From: Mesolinea sp040772305
Lineage (GTDB): Bacteria > Chloroflexota > Anaerolineae > Anaerolineales > Anaerolineaceae
Length of the DNA: 64,000 nt
Direction: 5' to 3'
Assembly: GCA_040772305.1 (NCBI GenBank)
Contig: JAXGYK010000001.1
Location: 248,001-312,000 of the forward strand
Of the stretch, positions 7,386 through 15,088 are shown in pieces. Each line of letters begins with the position of its first letter. Position 1 is the stretch's first letter. The position numbers and the translations under genes were made by a program. The notes beneath the pieces were generated by a model, which was not told the origin of the DNA, did no database searches, and was given only the letters and a program-made list of their open reading frames with translations.

Positions 7386-7721
7386 ATGACCGAACAGTGG
7401 GTTAGTTTGCTAATTCAAGTCCCGCTGGTTGGTGCTTTTATCTGGTACTCACTGAAGCTGAGCGAGCAAAACAAGGTTTCACATGAACACCACCTTGAGC
7501 AAAATCAGGAGCTACAAAACAGGTTTTTTGAAGTATTGGATAAACGAGATACGGCGTTTGAGCAACGAACTAAGGCTTTGATTGAGACTATGAACGTAAA
7601 CAATCGAATGATATTGGATACCCTCGCACGCATGGAAGCTGCTGCCGTAGCGCATGATGGTCTGGTACGTGAAAAGCTGGCCTCCTGCCCTCAGAACCAC
7701 TCAGTAAAGGTGAGAGAGTGA
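7386..7721 (+). CDS. Small membrane-anchored coiled-coil protein
   Basis: The 111-residue protein has one N-terminal membrane segment (about residues 5-24) followed by a polar, helical domain (EQNKVSHEHHLEQNQEL onward) that should form a coiled coil. It pairs with the holin-like gene just upstream, so an antiholin, pinholin partner or spanin-like role is possible. The outer-membrane spanin partner is absent, as expected in a cell without a classical outer membrane. Its stop overlaps the GTG start of the next gene (GTGA). The function is unproven. Confidence 0.5.
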   Translation: MTEQWVSLLIQVPLVGAFIWYSLKLSEQNKVSHEHHLEQNQELQNRFFEVLDKRDTAFEQRTKALIETMNVNNRMILDTLARMEAAAVAHDGLVREKLASCPQNHSVKVRE

Positions 7722-8068
7722 AAATTACGGTCCGTGCACGGATTACACATAACCGCTTTCCGGAATTGATTGCCAAGTTGCCGGGCGCGGCTTCGGCGAT
7801 TGTGGCAAAGACAGCTCATAACATTCAAATAGACGCGAAGTTGAATTTGATCGATAAGAGAGCGGTAGACACCGGAACATTACTCAACAGCATTCAAGCT
7901 GATATTAAGGAGTTTTATGCTGAAGTTGGTCCTGCTACTGATTATGCGTACTTCGTGGAATTTGGGACCCGTAAGATGCCTGCCCGGCCTTATATGATCC
8001 CGGCGGCTGATAAGAACGAACCCTTGTTCATTGAAGCTATGGAAAGGATGCTGAGGTCGCTAGCCTAA
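7718..8068 (+). CDS. HK97 gp10-like tail component
   Basis: This minor head-tail joining or tail completion protein has 116 residues with the hallmark late motif YAYFVEFGTRKMPARPYM, shared by HK97 gp10 and SPP1 gp16.1-like proteins. The N-terminus holds a helix (LPGAASAIVAKTAHNIQIDAK) and the typical DTGTLLNSI segment. The GTG start overlaps the previous TGA, with AAAGGTGAG upstream. It is followed by another tail completion gene, the normal order. Confidence 0.85.
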   Translation: MKITVRARITHNRFPELIAKLPGAASAIVAKTAHNIQIDAKLNLIDKRAVDTGTLLNSIQADIKEFYAEVGPATDYAYFVEFGTRKMPARPYMIPAADKNEPLFIEAMERMLRSLA

Positions 8069-8454
8069 TGGATGCTGCAGCCTGGATTTACGGCTTACTG
8101 AGTAATGACGCGGTGCTTATGCCGATTATCGGCAAGCGGGTGTTTATTGACATAGCACCTGAGGGCACAAATTATCCGCTGATTGTTATGCAGCAGATCG
8201 ATTCCATACCCATAACCAATGCCTATGCTGACATTCTGATGGAAGGTGAGCGGTGGCAGATAAAAGCAATTGATAAGGCTACCAAATATGGTCGTGTAAA
8301 CCAAATTGTTCAAAGAGTAGAAGAGCTGATGCATAAGGCAAGAGGGCCGAATGTGCTTAGCTCAGTATTGGAATTCAAGATGCCGATGTCTGAAAACGAT
8401 GACGGCAATACGTACAAGTCAATAATTATGAGTTTCAGGGTGCATACCCAATAG
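8068..8454 (+). CDS. Tail completion protein (gp17/DUF3168-like)
   Basis: The 128-residue protein has the layout of tail terminator proteins that cap the tail before it joins the head. An N-terminal WIYGLLSNDAVL helix leads to RVFIDIAPEGTNYPLIVMQQI, then a helical segment (QIVQRVEELMHKA) and a final strand. This matches the general pattern of DUF3168-like terminators. It starts in a TAATG overlap with the upstream gene and is followed by the tail tube gene. Confidence 0.75.
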   Translation: MDAAAWIYGLLSNDAVLMPIIGKRVFIDIAPEGTNYPLIVMQQIDSIPITNAYADILMEGERWQIKAIDKATKYGRVNQIVQRVEELMHKARGPNVLSSVLEFKMPMSENDDGNTYKSIIMSFRVHTQ

Positions 8455-8462
8455 GAGTTAGC

Positions 8463-9434
8463 ATGACATTACCAGCAACTGTTTTTCAGGGCATCCAGAT
8501 CGGTGTAGAGGCGACCGCTGGAACTGCCGTAGCAGCCAATAAGAAACTATTGGCCGTCAGTATGGTGCCTTCACCACAGGTGGAGACTGCACCCTTCAGG
8601 GCAGCGGGCAATAAGTATGCCTCATTTCTGAGCCCGAATAAAGAGTGGTCGAGCATCAGCATCGAAGGACAGCCTACTTTTAATGAGATCGTGTATCTGT
8701 TGAGTTCGCTGCTGCATTACACTGCTCCAACACAGCAGGGATCGTCTCCCGCGTACAAGTGGACTTTTGGCTCTAACACCAGTGCCGCCGATGTAGGCAA
8801 GACCTTCACGATTGAGCAGGGTGACGCCAACAATGCATGGCAGGTGGCGGGCGTGCGGGTAAGCGGACTGACCTTCAATTTCGGACGCAACCAAATTTCT
8901 GTCAGCGGCAATGGCGTTGGTGAGGCGTTTGTGACAGGTGTGAGCCTGACCGCGTCCCCGACTTCCCTAATCCCAGTTCCTATCCTGCCGACCATGCTTA
9001 AGTTCTACATGGCAGACACACAGGCCGGATTGGCAGGTGCAACCGCGCTTGATAACGCCTTTGAATTGGAATGGAGCCTGACGGATAAATTCGGGCTGGC
9101 GTGGGCGGTAGGGCAAGACCCTGTTGCTGTGGAGGGCGTGCCTAACGCATTAAGCAGGATCAAGGTGGCTACCAATGCCGCAGGTATGGGGTTGATTACA
9201 GCCTTGCGCAATGCAAGTACCAAGTGGTTCCGGGTGGAGGCCATCGGTGAAACCATCGCAACTACATACACGCATAAGTTCACTTTGGACTTCCCGGCGC
9301 AGATTGAGAGCGTAAGCGATTTTGGCGATTTGGATAACGTCTACACTGTGGATTTCGGCTTGCTGCCTATCCATGACGCTACCTGGGGAAAGAGCATGAA
9401 CCTTGAGATTGTTACCAATTTGGCAAGTCTGTAA
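8463..9434 (+). CDS. Major tail tube protein
   Basis: This is the repeating subunit of the long flexible tail. The 323 residues are nearly all short beta strands rich in Thr, Ala, Ser and Gly. Typical tube elements are VGVEATAGTAVAAN-type N-terminal strands and the VRVSGLTFNFGRNQISVSGN strand pair. The length is larger than the smallest tube proteins, consistent with an added surface domain. The ribosome site TAGGAG precedes the ATG. The next genes are the tail assembly chaperones, which always follow the tube gene in this phage group. Confidence 0.85.
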   Translation: MTLPATVFQGIQIGVEATAGTAVAANKKLLAVSMVPSPQVETAPFRAAGNKYASFLSPNKEWSSISIEGQPTFNEIVYLLSSLLHYTAPTQQGSSPAYKWTFGSNTSAADVGKTFTIEQGDANNAWQVAGVRVSGLTFNFGRNQISVSGNGVGEAFVTGVSLTASPTSLIPVPILPTMLKFYMADTQAGLAGATALDNAFELEWSLTDKFGLAWAVGQDPVAVEGVPNALSRIKVATNAAGMGLITALRNASTKWFRVEAIGETIATTYTHKFTLDFPAQIESVSDFGDLDNVYTVDFGLLPIHDATWGKSMNLEIVTNLASL

Positions 9435-9444
9435 AAGGAGCAAA

Positions 9445-9777
9445 ATGCGAATTAGTGAGTTGATAAATGACAGCAAGGACCTGAGGTTGGTTTATAAGAC
9501 CTCCAGCGGGGATTTTGTGGTGAACCTAAAGTATCGGCCGCAAGTGGTTACGCTTAGATTTTTGCGTGAACTACGTGATCTGGAAGGCGAGGAACGGGTG
9601 CTTTATCAGATTGAGAAAGCCATTGTTAGCTGGGACCTTCAGGACGAGAACGATAAGGTAATTCCGGTGAGTAAGGAGGCAATAGAAGCTGAAGGCATCC
9701 CTGTGTTCTTACTGAGCAGCATTTTGAATGCGGTTGCAAGCGACAGGGGTTTGGAGGATGAGGCAAAAAACGGATAG
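9445..9777 (+). CDS. Tail assembly chaperone G-like protein (short product)
   Basis: This is the zero-frame product of a G/GT pair that coats the tape measure protein during tail assembly. The 110 residues are small, helical and acidic (RELRDLEGEERVLYQIEKA). The ATG at 9445 is chosen because AAAAGGAG lies 6 bases upstream; the in-frame start at 9403 would lie inside the tube gene. The frame ends with AAA AAC GGA TAG directly at the slippery site, so most ribosomes stop here. Confidence 0.8.
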   Translation: MRISELINDSKDLRLVYKTSSGDFVVNLKYRPQVVTLRFLRELRDLEGEERVLYQIEKAIVSWDLQDENDKVIPVSKEAIEAEGIPVFLLSSILNAVASDRGLEDEAKNG

Positions 9778-9986
9778 CGGCGTACCTCTGCGCGCCAAAT
9801 GTGTACCCTCGGCCCGAGGCAGAGGAAATGGAGACTTATACGCTTTATATGGCGGCCCGCTGGGCTGGGGTGCCGATTTGGGAGCTAGTGAAGCAACCAC
9901 TGGCTGTGATTGATGGGTACCTGGATGCAATGTGGATTGAGAACCGCGTAAACACCGAAAGCATGAGGAAAGTAAGAAATGGCTAG
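9445..9986 (+). CDS. Tail assembly chaperone GT fusion made by -1 frameshift
   Basis: Slipping back one base at 9765-9771 continues the G reading frame into the downstream frame, adding about 70 residues with PRPEAEEMETYTLYMAARW and a helical C-terminus, and ending at 9986. The total is about 180 residues. The second frame has no ribosome site and no good start of its own, which argues that it is reached only by frameshifting. The fusion end overlaps the tape measure start by 8 bases, as in lambda-type and many siphophage genomes. The G-to-GT ratio is normally set by the slip frequency. Confidence 0.85.
9765..9771 (+). promoter_or_regulatory. -1 ribosomal frameshift site A_AAA_AAC
   Basis: The heptamer A AAA AAC is in the correct phase (zero-frame codons AAA AAC), six bases before the zero-frame TAG at 9775-9777. 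It fits the X_XXY_YYZ rule exactly. GC-rich sequence just downstream (9778-9815) could stall ribosomes, but I see no clear stem. Confidence 0.85.
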
Positions 9987-12171
9987 GATGGTTGAGCTTG
10001 TTGTTGCAATTGGTGTTGATGGCGCTAAAGATGCCGTAGCTGAGATACAGAAGCTGGAGGGGGCTGTTGTAAAGTCGGCAAAAGTAACTGAGAACCTAGG
10101 GAAGACCAGCAGTACAACAGGCAAGCAGACCACAGACGCGCTGGGAATTGCCGGTAGCTCCGCGTATAAATTCGGGCAGCAATGGCAGCAGGTAATGAGC
10201 AATTTTTCCACCGCTGTTGTTCCTGTTGCAGTGACATTGGGAACGCTGAAAAAGGGGATTGATTTTTCGAAGGAAGGCGCCTCGATATTGCGGCTGGAGG
10301 AGTCGAGCGGCAGCCTTGCACGTTCTGTTGGCCTGAACATGGAAAGCATTGTTGCAGATGTGCGCAGCGCTTCGCTGGGGATGGTCTCCAATTTCGATAT
10401 TATGCAGTCCTCTTCCAGAGCTTTGATGCTGGAAGTTGGCGCCAGCGGTGAGGATTTGGCCGGATTGATGGAAGTTGCCGCTGTCCGCGGGCGTGCAATG
10501 GGTCTGGATACTACACAGGCATTTAACGACATCATTACAGGCATCGGGAGAATGAGCCCTCAGATTTTGGATAATCTGGGCATTATTACGGATGCTGACG
10601 CTACCTATCAGGCCTATGCTGAAAGCGTTGGAAAAGCCGCTGACCAATTGAGCGCCGCAGAAAAAAAGCAGGCTCTGCTGAACAGGGTGCTCAAGGAAAG
10701 CCAGGGATTACTGAGGGAAACCGGCGGGCTCACCTTAGATTCCGCAGGCCAATGGGAAAAGCTTAGTGCCTCACGGGACAACATGATGGGGGGCATTAAA
10801 AAAGGTGTTGCTCAGGGGCCGATACTCTGGTTTGTTGAGTCAATCAACAAGGCATTTGATATGGCTGAGAAGGATGCCAAAAACCTTGAAACTATCAATC
10901 TTGCTAAGAATTTAGGCCTTGTAGAAGACTGGGAAATGATTGACATAGAGGCACCAACCCGAGACGCTCAGGGCAGAAGGGAAAGACTGGCCGCGAGGGA
11001 GCGGGAACGGATAGAAAAATTTATGGCCACCGCCAAGAAAGCGGCTGATATGACTGATGCGTGGGCTGCTGAAAACGATCGGGTGTGGCTGAGTACGGCA
11101 GATAAGATAGCTTTGGCAGAAGAAAAAACAAGTGATTTAGTGCTGTCCATTGCTGATTACAAGTCTCAGATCGCTGATGCAACCAGTATCGGTAAAAACT
11201 TCAGCGCCATCGTTGGATATGCCAAAACCTATGACACAGTAATGACTGACCTCAGCGCAAAAGAAGCTGAGTACGCACGCTTGCGCAATTTGGGCTGGAG
11301 CGAAACCAGCCAGAAGATGCAGACCCTTAATGGGGAAATAGAAGGCTTGAAGGGGCAGCTGACCGCAAGCGCGAACCAGATGACGCTGGACATGATGCAG
11401 GCCACGATTGCTATCGGCGGTGTTACTGAGGCGGAAATGGGCGCCTATTTTGACATGGCCGTTGCGATGGGGGCAGTGAGCCGTCAGGGTGCAGACGCGG
11501 CAATGGCTGCGTACCAAAATGCCGTAGACCAGATTAACACCTATGCGTTTGACCCAAAGACCGTAGTCATTAATGTGCAAACAAACGCAGTAGATGCCGT
11601 ATTGGCTGAACTTGAAGCTGAACGCATTAAAAAGCAAGTAGTCGAGTTCACTGCAAACACAAAACAATTAGATGATAAGCGTAGCCTGTATGAAAACATG
11701 AAAACCCTTGAAATGGTGGTGGATTTTGCCGTCAATACTCTGGGGCTGGACGAAAAAATAGATGCTTACACTGCATTGCAGTTAGCAATGACGATGGGCT
11801 TAGTGGGCGATCCTACAAAACTAGAAGCTACCCTAAAACATTATAAGGGGCTGGTACCAGAGGCAATTAAGGTTGCGATTGAGGGCGAGTGGTACATTCC
11901 ACCCCCACCGAGTATTGGCCCACTTTCATGGAATCAAGGAAATGTGACCCCTCAAAAAGCCATCGGCGGCCCAGTACGAAAAGACCAGCCCTATCTGGTA
12001 GGAGAGCGGGGAGTGGAGGCGTTTATTCCCGCAACGCACGGGATGATCGTACCGAACGATAAGCTTTCCGGACTGGGAAAGCAGGTAGTAATCAACTTTG
12101 CTCCTGAGGTGAACAGTGAGATTGACATGCGGGCGGCATTAGAGGAACTGGTGAGGATGGTGAACGCATGA
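9979..12171 (+). CDS. Tape measure protein
   Basis: This protein sets tail length and is the longest gene of the tail module. The 730 residues are largely helical. The N-terminal 120 residues are alanine- and serine-rich with a coiled coil (DAVAEIQKLEGAVVKSAKVT). A hydrophobic, tape-measure-type central region follows, with TALQLAMTMGLVG near residue 600. The C-terminus has the AIGGPVRKDQPYLVGERGVE segment found at the end of many tape measure proteins. By the usual rule of about 0.15 nm per residue, the tail would be near 110 nm. The start overlaps the GT stop. Confidence 0.85.
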   Translation: MARMVELVVAIGVDGAKDAVAEIQKLEGAVVKSAKVTENLGKTSSTTGKQTTDALGIAGSSAYKFGQQWQQVMSNFSTAVVPVAVTLGTLKKGIDFSKEGASILRLEESSGSLARSVGLNMESIVADVRSASLGMVSNFDIMQSSSRALMLEVGASGEDLAGLMEVAAVRGRAMGLDTTQAFNDIITGIGRMSPQILDNLGIITDADATYQAYAESVGKAADQLSAAEKKQALLNRVLKESQGLLRETGGLTLDSAGQWEKLSASRDNMMGGIKKGVAQGPILWFVESINKAFDMAEKDAKNLETINLAKNLGLVEDWEMIDIEAPTRDAQGRRERLAARERERIEKFMATAKKAADMTDAWAAENDRVWLSTADKIALAEEKTSDLVLSIADYKSQIADATSIGKNFSAIVGYAKTYDTVMTDLSAKEAEYARLRNLGWSETSQKMQTLNGEIEGLKGQLTASANQMTLDMMQATIAIGGVTEAEMGAYFDMAVAMGAVSRQGADAAMAAYQNAVDQINTYAFDPKTVVINVQTNAVDAVLAELEAERIKKQVVEFTANTKQLDDKRSLYENMKTLEMVVDFAVNTLGLDEKIDAYTALQLAMTMGLVGDPTKLEATLKHYKGLVPEAIKVAIEGEWYIPPPPSIGPLSWNQGNVTPQKAIGGPVRKDQPYLVGERGVEAFIPATHGMIVPNDKLSGLGKQVVINFAPEVNSEIDMRAALEELVRMVNA

Positions 12172-13532
12172 ACGTGAGAATAGCAGGCCCGGCAACTACC
12201 TACCTCACAGACCGCATTGCAGCTGTTATGGACGTATTTGACCCGGGAGTGCCAAAGAGCAGAAATAAAGAAACGGTGGTGAAGGCCTCAGGGCTGTTGC
12301 TGGGAAATCAGGCCGCAGTGGACGCGACCAAGTGGAACATCAGCAAGGCGCTTAGTCTGGCGGAGCAGGCACAGAGCAACCGCACTATCAACAAGGTATA
12401 TCTGGAAGTTGATACCGGCAATGGCGTGTGGAAACGCTCTGAGATCACAGGCGGGGAATTGCGCATTGCTACTGAGCATTACGACCGGCTGAAGCGTGAT
12501 TTTGTGCCCTATGAGCTGTATATCAACCGCAAACCCTACTGGGAGGGAGCGGAGGCGGCGATCCCGCTGAGTAACCTGAACGGGTCCAACAATACGACCG
12601 GCCTGAATGTGTATAACGCTAATGACCTCGCGGGAAGCTCCCCTAACCGGCGCTGCAATTATGCGGATATTGCCTCGGGTGTAATTGCGGGAGATATGCC
12701 CGCGCCATTGAAGCTGACCGGTAAAAATTTATTTGCCGCATATGGGAACAATAATGATAATTTAGGCGTAGTTTGGATTGGGATGGGGTACACAAACCCA
12801 ACAACAATCAAGCATGTAATCGAGGCTGAGAGCACGCAAACTGGAATAGGAGTATCAGGATCGTCTGTATCTAGTTCTGCCTGCTCAGCCGGTGCATACT
12901 GGTCTTTTGCCATGCATCCTTCCAGTCTTAATACCTATTACACTGTCGGCGCTTATGCCCTGAGTACAGCGAATTTATCGGCATTTGCAGGGCAACGTAT
13001 CCGTGTTTTACCAAGAGCGGCATGGGCATCTGGCTTTTATTCTATCTTTCAGTTTCGGCTTAGAGTAAATAATTTCAGTTGGCAGTCTGACTGGGTAAGT
13101 CCAGACGCGGGCTACGCGCGAAGCATTCAGTCACTTTTTGACGTGCGAATGCCGCCACTTTTGGAAGGGTTAAGTTCACTTGGACCGGCAACGGTTTATC
13201 TTGATGTACGCAATACTTCGGCAAATACCATAACACTTGGTCTGGATGATATTCTGCTCTTTCCGACAGATGGATGGTGTGAGTTTTCGTCCAATATTCC
13301 AACTAATAGCCAGTTTGTCGTTGATGGAACTGAGGATCGCTATTATGGCAGTGATTCCAATGGAGTTAATCGTTTTGCCTTGCGTGAGTTTATTTCAAAC
13401 GGACTGGAAGTGCAGCCTGGGAAGGCACACAGACTGTTTATCGCACAGCACACGATTTATGGAAATCAATGGTTAATTGGGCAGGTGATAAGCCTTAAGG
13501 CCAGTTACCGCCCGAGATGGGGGACTCTGTGA
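12168..13532 (+). CDS. Tail-tip structural protein, possibly distal tail
   Basis: The 454-residue protein directly follows the tape measure, where distal tail or baseplate hub proteins are encoded. The N-terminal 180 residues have a charged beta pattern with ASGLLLGNQAAVDATKWN and EITGGELRIATEHYDRL. The middle and C-terminal parts are rich in Asn, Ser, Gly and Thr and read as a carbohydrate-binding-type beta sandwich. It begins 4 bases before the tape measure stop. The exact hub role is not established. Confidence 0.6.
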   Translation: MNVRIAGPATTYLTDRIAAVMDVFDPGVPKSRNKETVVKASGLLLGNQAAVDATKWNISKALSLAEQAQSNRTINKVYLEVDTGNGVWKRSEITGGELRIATEHYDRLKRDFVPYELYINRKPYWEGAEAAIPLSNLNGSNNTTGLNVYNANDLAGSSPNRRCNYADIASGVIAGDMPAPLKLTGKNLFAAYGNNNDNLGVVWIGMGYTNPTTIKHVIEAESTQTGIGVSGSSVSSSACSAGAYWSFAMHPSSLNTYYTVGAYALSTANLSAFAGQRIRVLPRAAWASGFYSIFQFRLRVNNFSWQSDWVSPDAGYARSIQSLFDVRMPPLLEGLSSLGPATVYLDVRNTSANTITLGLDDILLFPTDGWCEFSSNIPTNSQFVVDGTEDRYYGSDSNGVNRFALREFISNGLEVQPGKAHRLFIAQHTIYGNQWLIGQVISLKASYRPRWGTL

Positions 13533-15088
13533 AGGTTCGGTTTTTGAGCAGGCAGTTTATAGCTACCAATGCAAGTCTGCCTGTGGGTATGACAGCCTCA
13601 GTAAAGCGCATGAGCTGGCACTATTTGGGCGGGCCGGAAGACGCAGAGATAAGCGTAAGCGGCAGCGAGCATAACCTTATGGATCTCAGGGATTTACTGA
13701 GGTGCATGGTGGAGGTGTATGACGATAACGGCGCGGCGGTCTGGTGGGGTTATGTGCACCGGATTGAGATCCCGCGCGGGGAAGTATGCCTGGTTCTGGA
13801 TCTGGAGCAGATGGCGAACCGCATCAAGGTGGCCTATACCCTCGTTCAGCAGGGCGATAACAGCATGGGAACGCGGGCGGATACCCCGTGGTATGAGCAG
13901 GCGTATTCCATCGAGCGCTTTGGGATTAAGGAGCTGATCGAGAGCGGTACGGATATGAACATGGTGGCCGCGAACGCAATGGGACAGCGCAAGCTTACTG
14001 AAATGGCATGGCCTGCTGAGTATGTAGACAGTAACAGTCTAAAAGAAGCGCGGCTCTTTTGTCAGGGTTACTGGCAGAGTCTGGGCTGGCGCTATGCCCC
14101 TGTGCCTACTCAGCTGATACAGGCGTTTGAGACAATTGGAGGGGGAAGGCTGGCCGTGCAAGGCGACGTCAAGGCGGCACAATCCTTTGATGTAGTTGGA
14201 AATATTAACCTGCGTGAGATTGGGGTATATGTACGCAAGGTAGGCAGTCCCGGGGATCTGACGTTGAGTATCTGTGAGAATGCGGATGACCCAAGTACGC
14301 CAGACGTGAACGAGTTTGATACCGTTCCGGGCACCAACCTGAGCTCAGTAACTGTAAGCGGCTTACTGATTGGGGCTGACTGGGCATGGGTGAAGGGCAC
14401 GATTTCGGCTAATTATGGCTTGGAAAAAGGCAAGAGCTACTGGCTGCAAGTGAATGCAAGCGCGGGTGACGCAAATAATTATTATGAGCTTGCAACGGAC
14501 ACTAATCAGGGTTACGGAGCGGGCGTTATGGTGGTTCACCGTAATAACGCGTGGACTGGCGAGGGGGCTGATATGCCATTCAGGCTTTACACCGACTTAT
14601 TGGTGGAGACTACGGTACAGATACAGAGCCTGATTAATGCTTACGGGCAGTTTTTACGGCATGTGCGGGTGGAGGCACCGAGCGGGATAACGAGCGAGTC
14701 CTACCGCTCAGGGGATACCACGGCGCTTACTGAGATCGAAGCGCATCTTGAAACGGGTACGAGCGATTACAAGCGGCTGATTGCCCGCGTTAATCGCGAC
14801 CGCACAGTGGACATTATCAAGCAGCAGGATAAGACGAATTATCAGATTGAAATGCACGATGACGGCAAGCTGTATACCCTGACCGGTGCACCGCTTGACC
14901 TGAGTAATAACCCTGTGGGCAAGTGGGTGAGTACCCGCCCAATATCCATGAGCGCAAACCCGAGCGGCGGGTACGCGATGGCTGAGGCAATGTTTGTGGA
15001 CAGGGCGGAGTGGGATGACAGCGGGCGGATAAGACTGACGCCTGCGAACTGGCGAAATCCTTATGCAGTGAGGGCACAAAATGGCTAA
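13529..15088 (+). CDS. Tail-tip / baseplate protein
   Basis: The 519-residue protein is likely a tail-tip hub or tail-associated protein. The first 150 residues carry a hub-like beta domain with WGYVHRIEIPRGEVCLVLDL. The middle part is a beta sandwich with IREIGVYVRKVGSPGDLTLS-like strands of the type seen in fibre-binding or carbohydrate-binding modules. The GTG at 13529 forms a GTGA overlap with the previous stop and has GGGGGA before it; the ATG at 13517 in the same frame is possible. It overlaps the fibre gene by 8 bases. Confidence 0.6.
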   Translation: MKVRFLSRQFIATNASLPVGMTASVKRMSWHYLGGPEDAEISVSGSEHNLMDLRDLLRCMVEVYDDNGAAVWWGYVHRIEIPRGEVCLVLDLEQMANRIKVAYTLVQQGDNSMGTRADTPWYEQAYSIERFGIKELIESGTDMNMVAANAMGQRKLTEMAWPAEYVDSNSLKEARLFCQGYWQSLGWRYAPVPTQLIQAFETIGGGRLAVQGDVKAAQSFDVVGNINLREIGVYVRKVGSPGDLTLSICENADDPSTPDVNEFDTVPGTNLSSVTVSGLLIGADWAWVKGTISANYGLEKGKSYWLQVNASAGDANNYYELATDTNQGYGAGVMVVHRNNAWTGEGADMPFRLYTDLLVETTVQIQSLINAYGQFLRHVRVEAPSGITSESYRSGDTTALTEIEAHLETGTSDYKRLIARVNRDRTVDIIKQQDKTNYQIEMHDDGKLYTLTGAPLDLSNNPVGKWVSTRPISMSANPSGGYAMAEAMFVDRAEWDDSGRIRLTPANWRNPYAVRAQNG

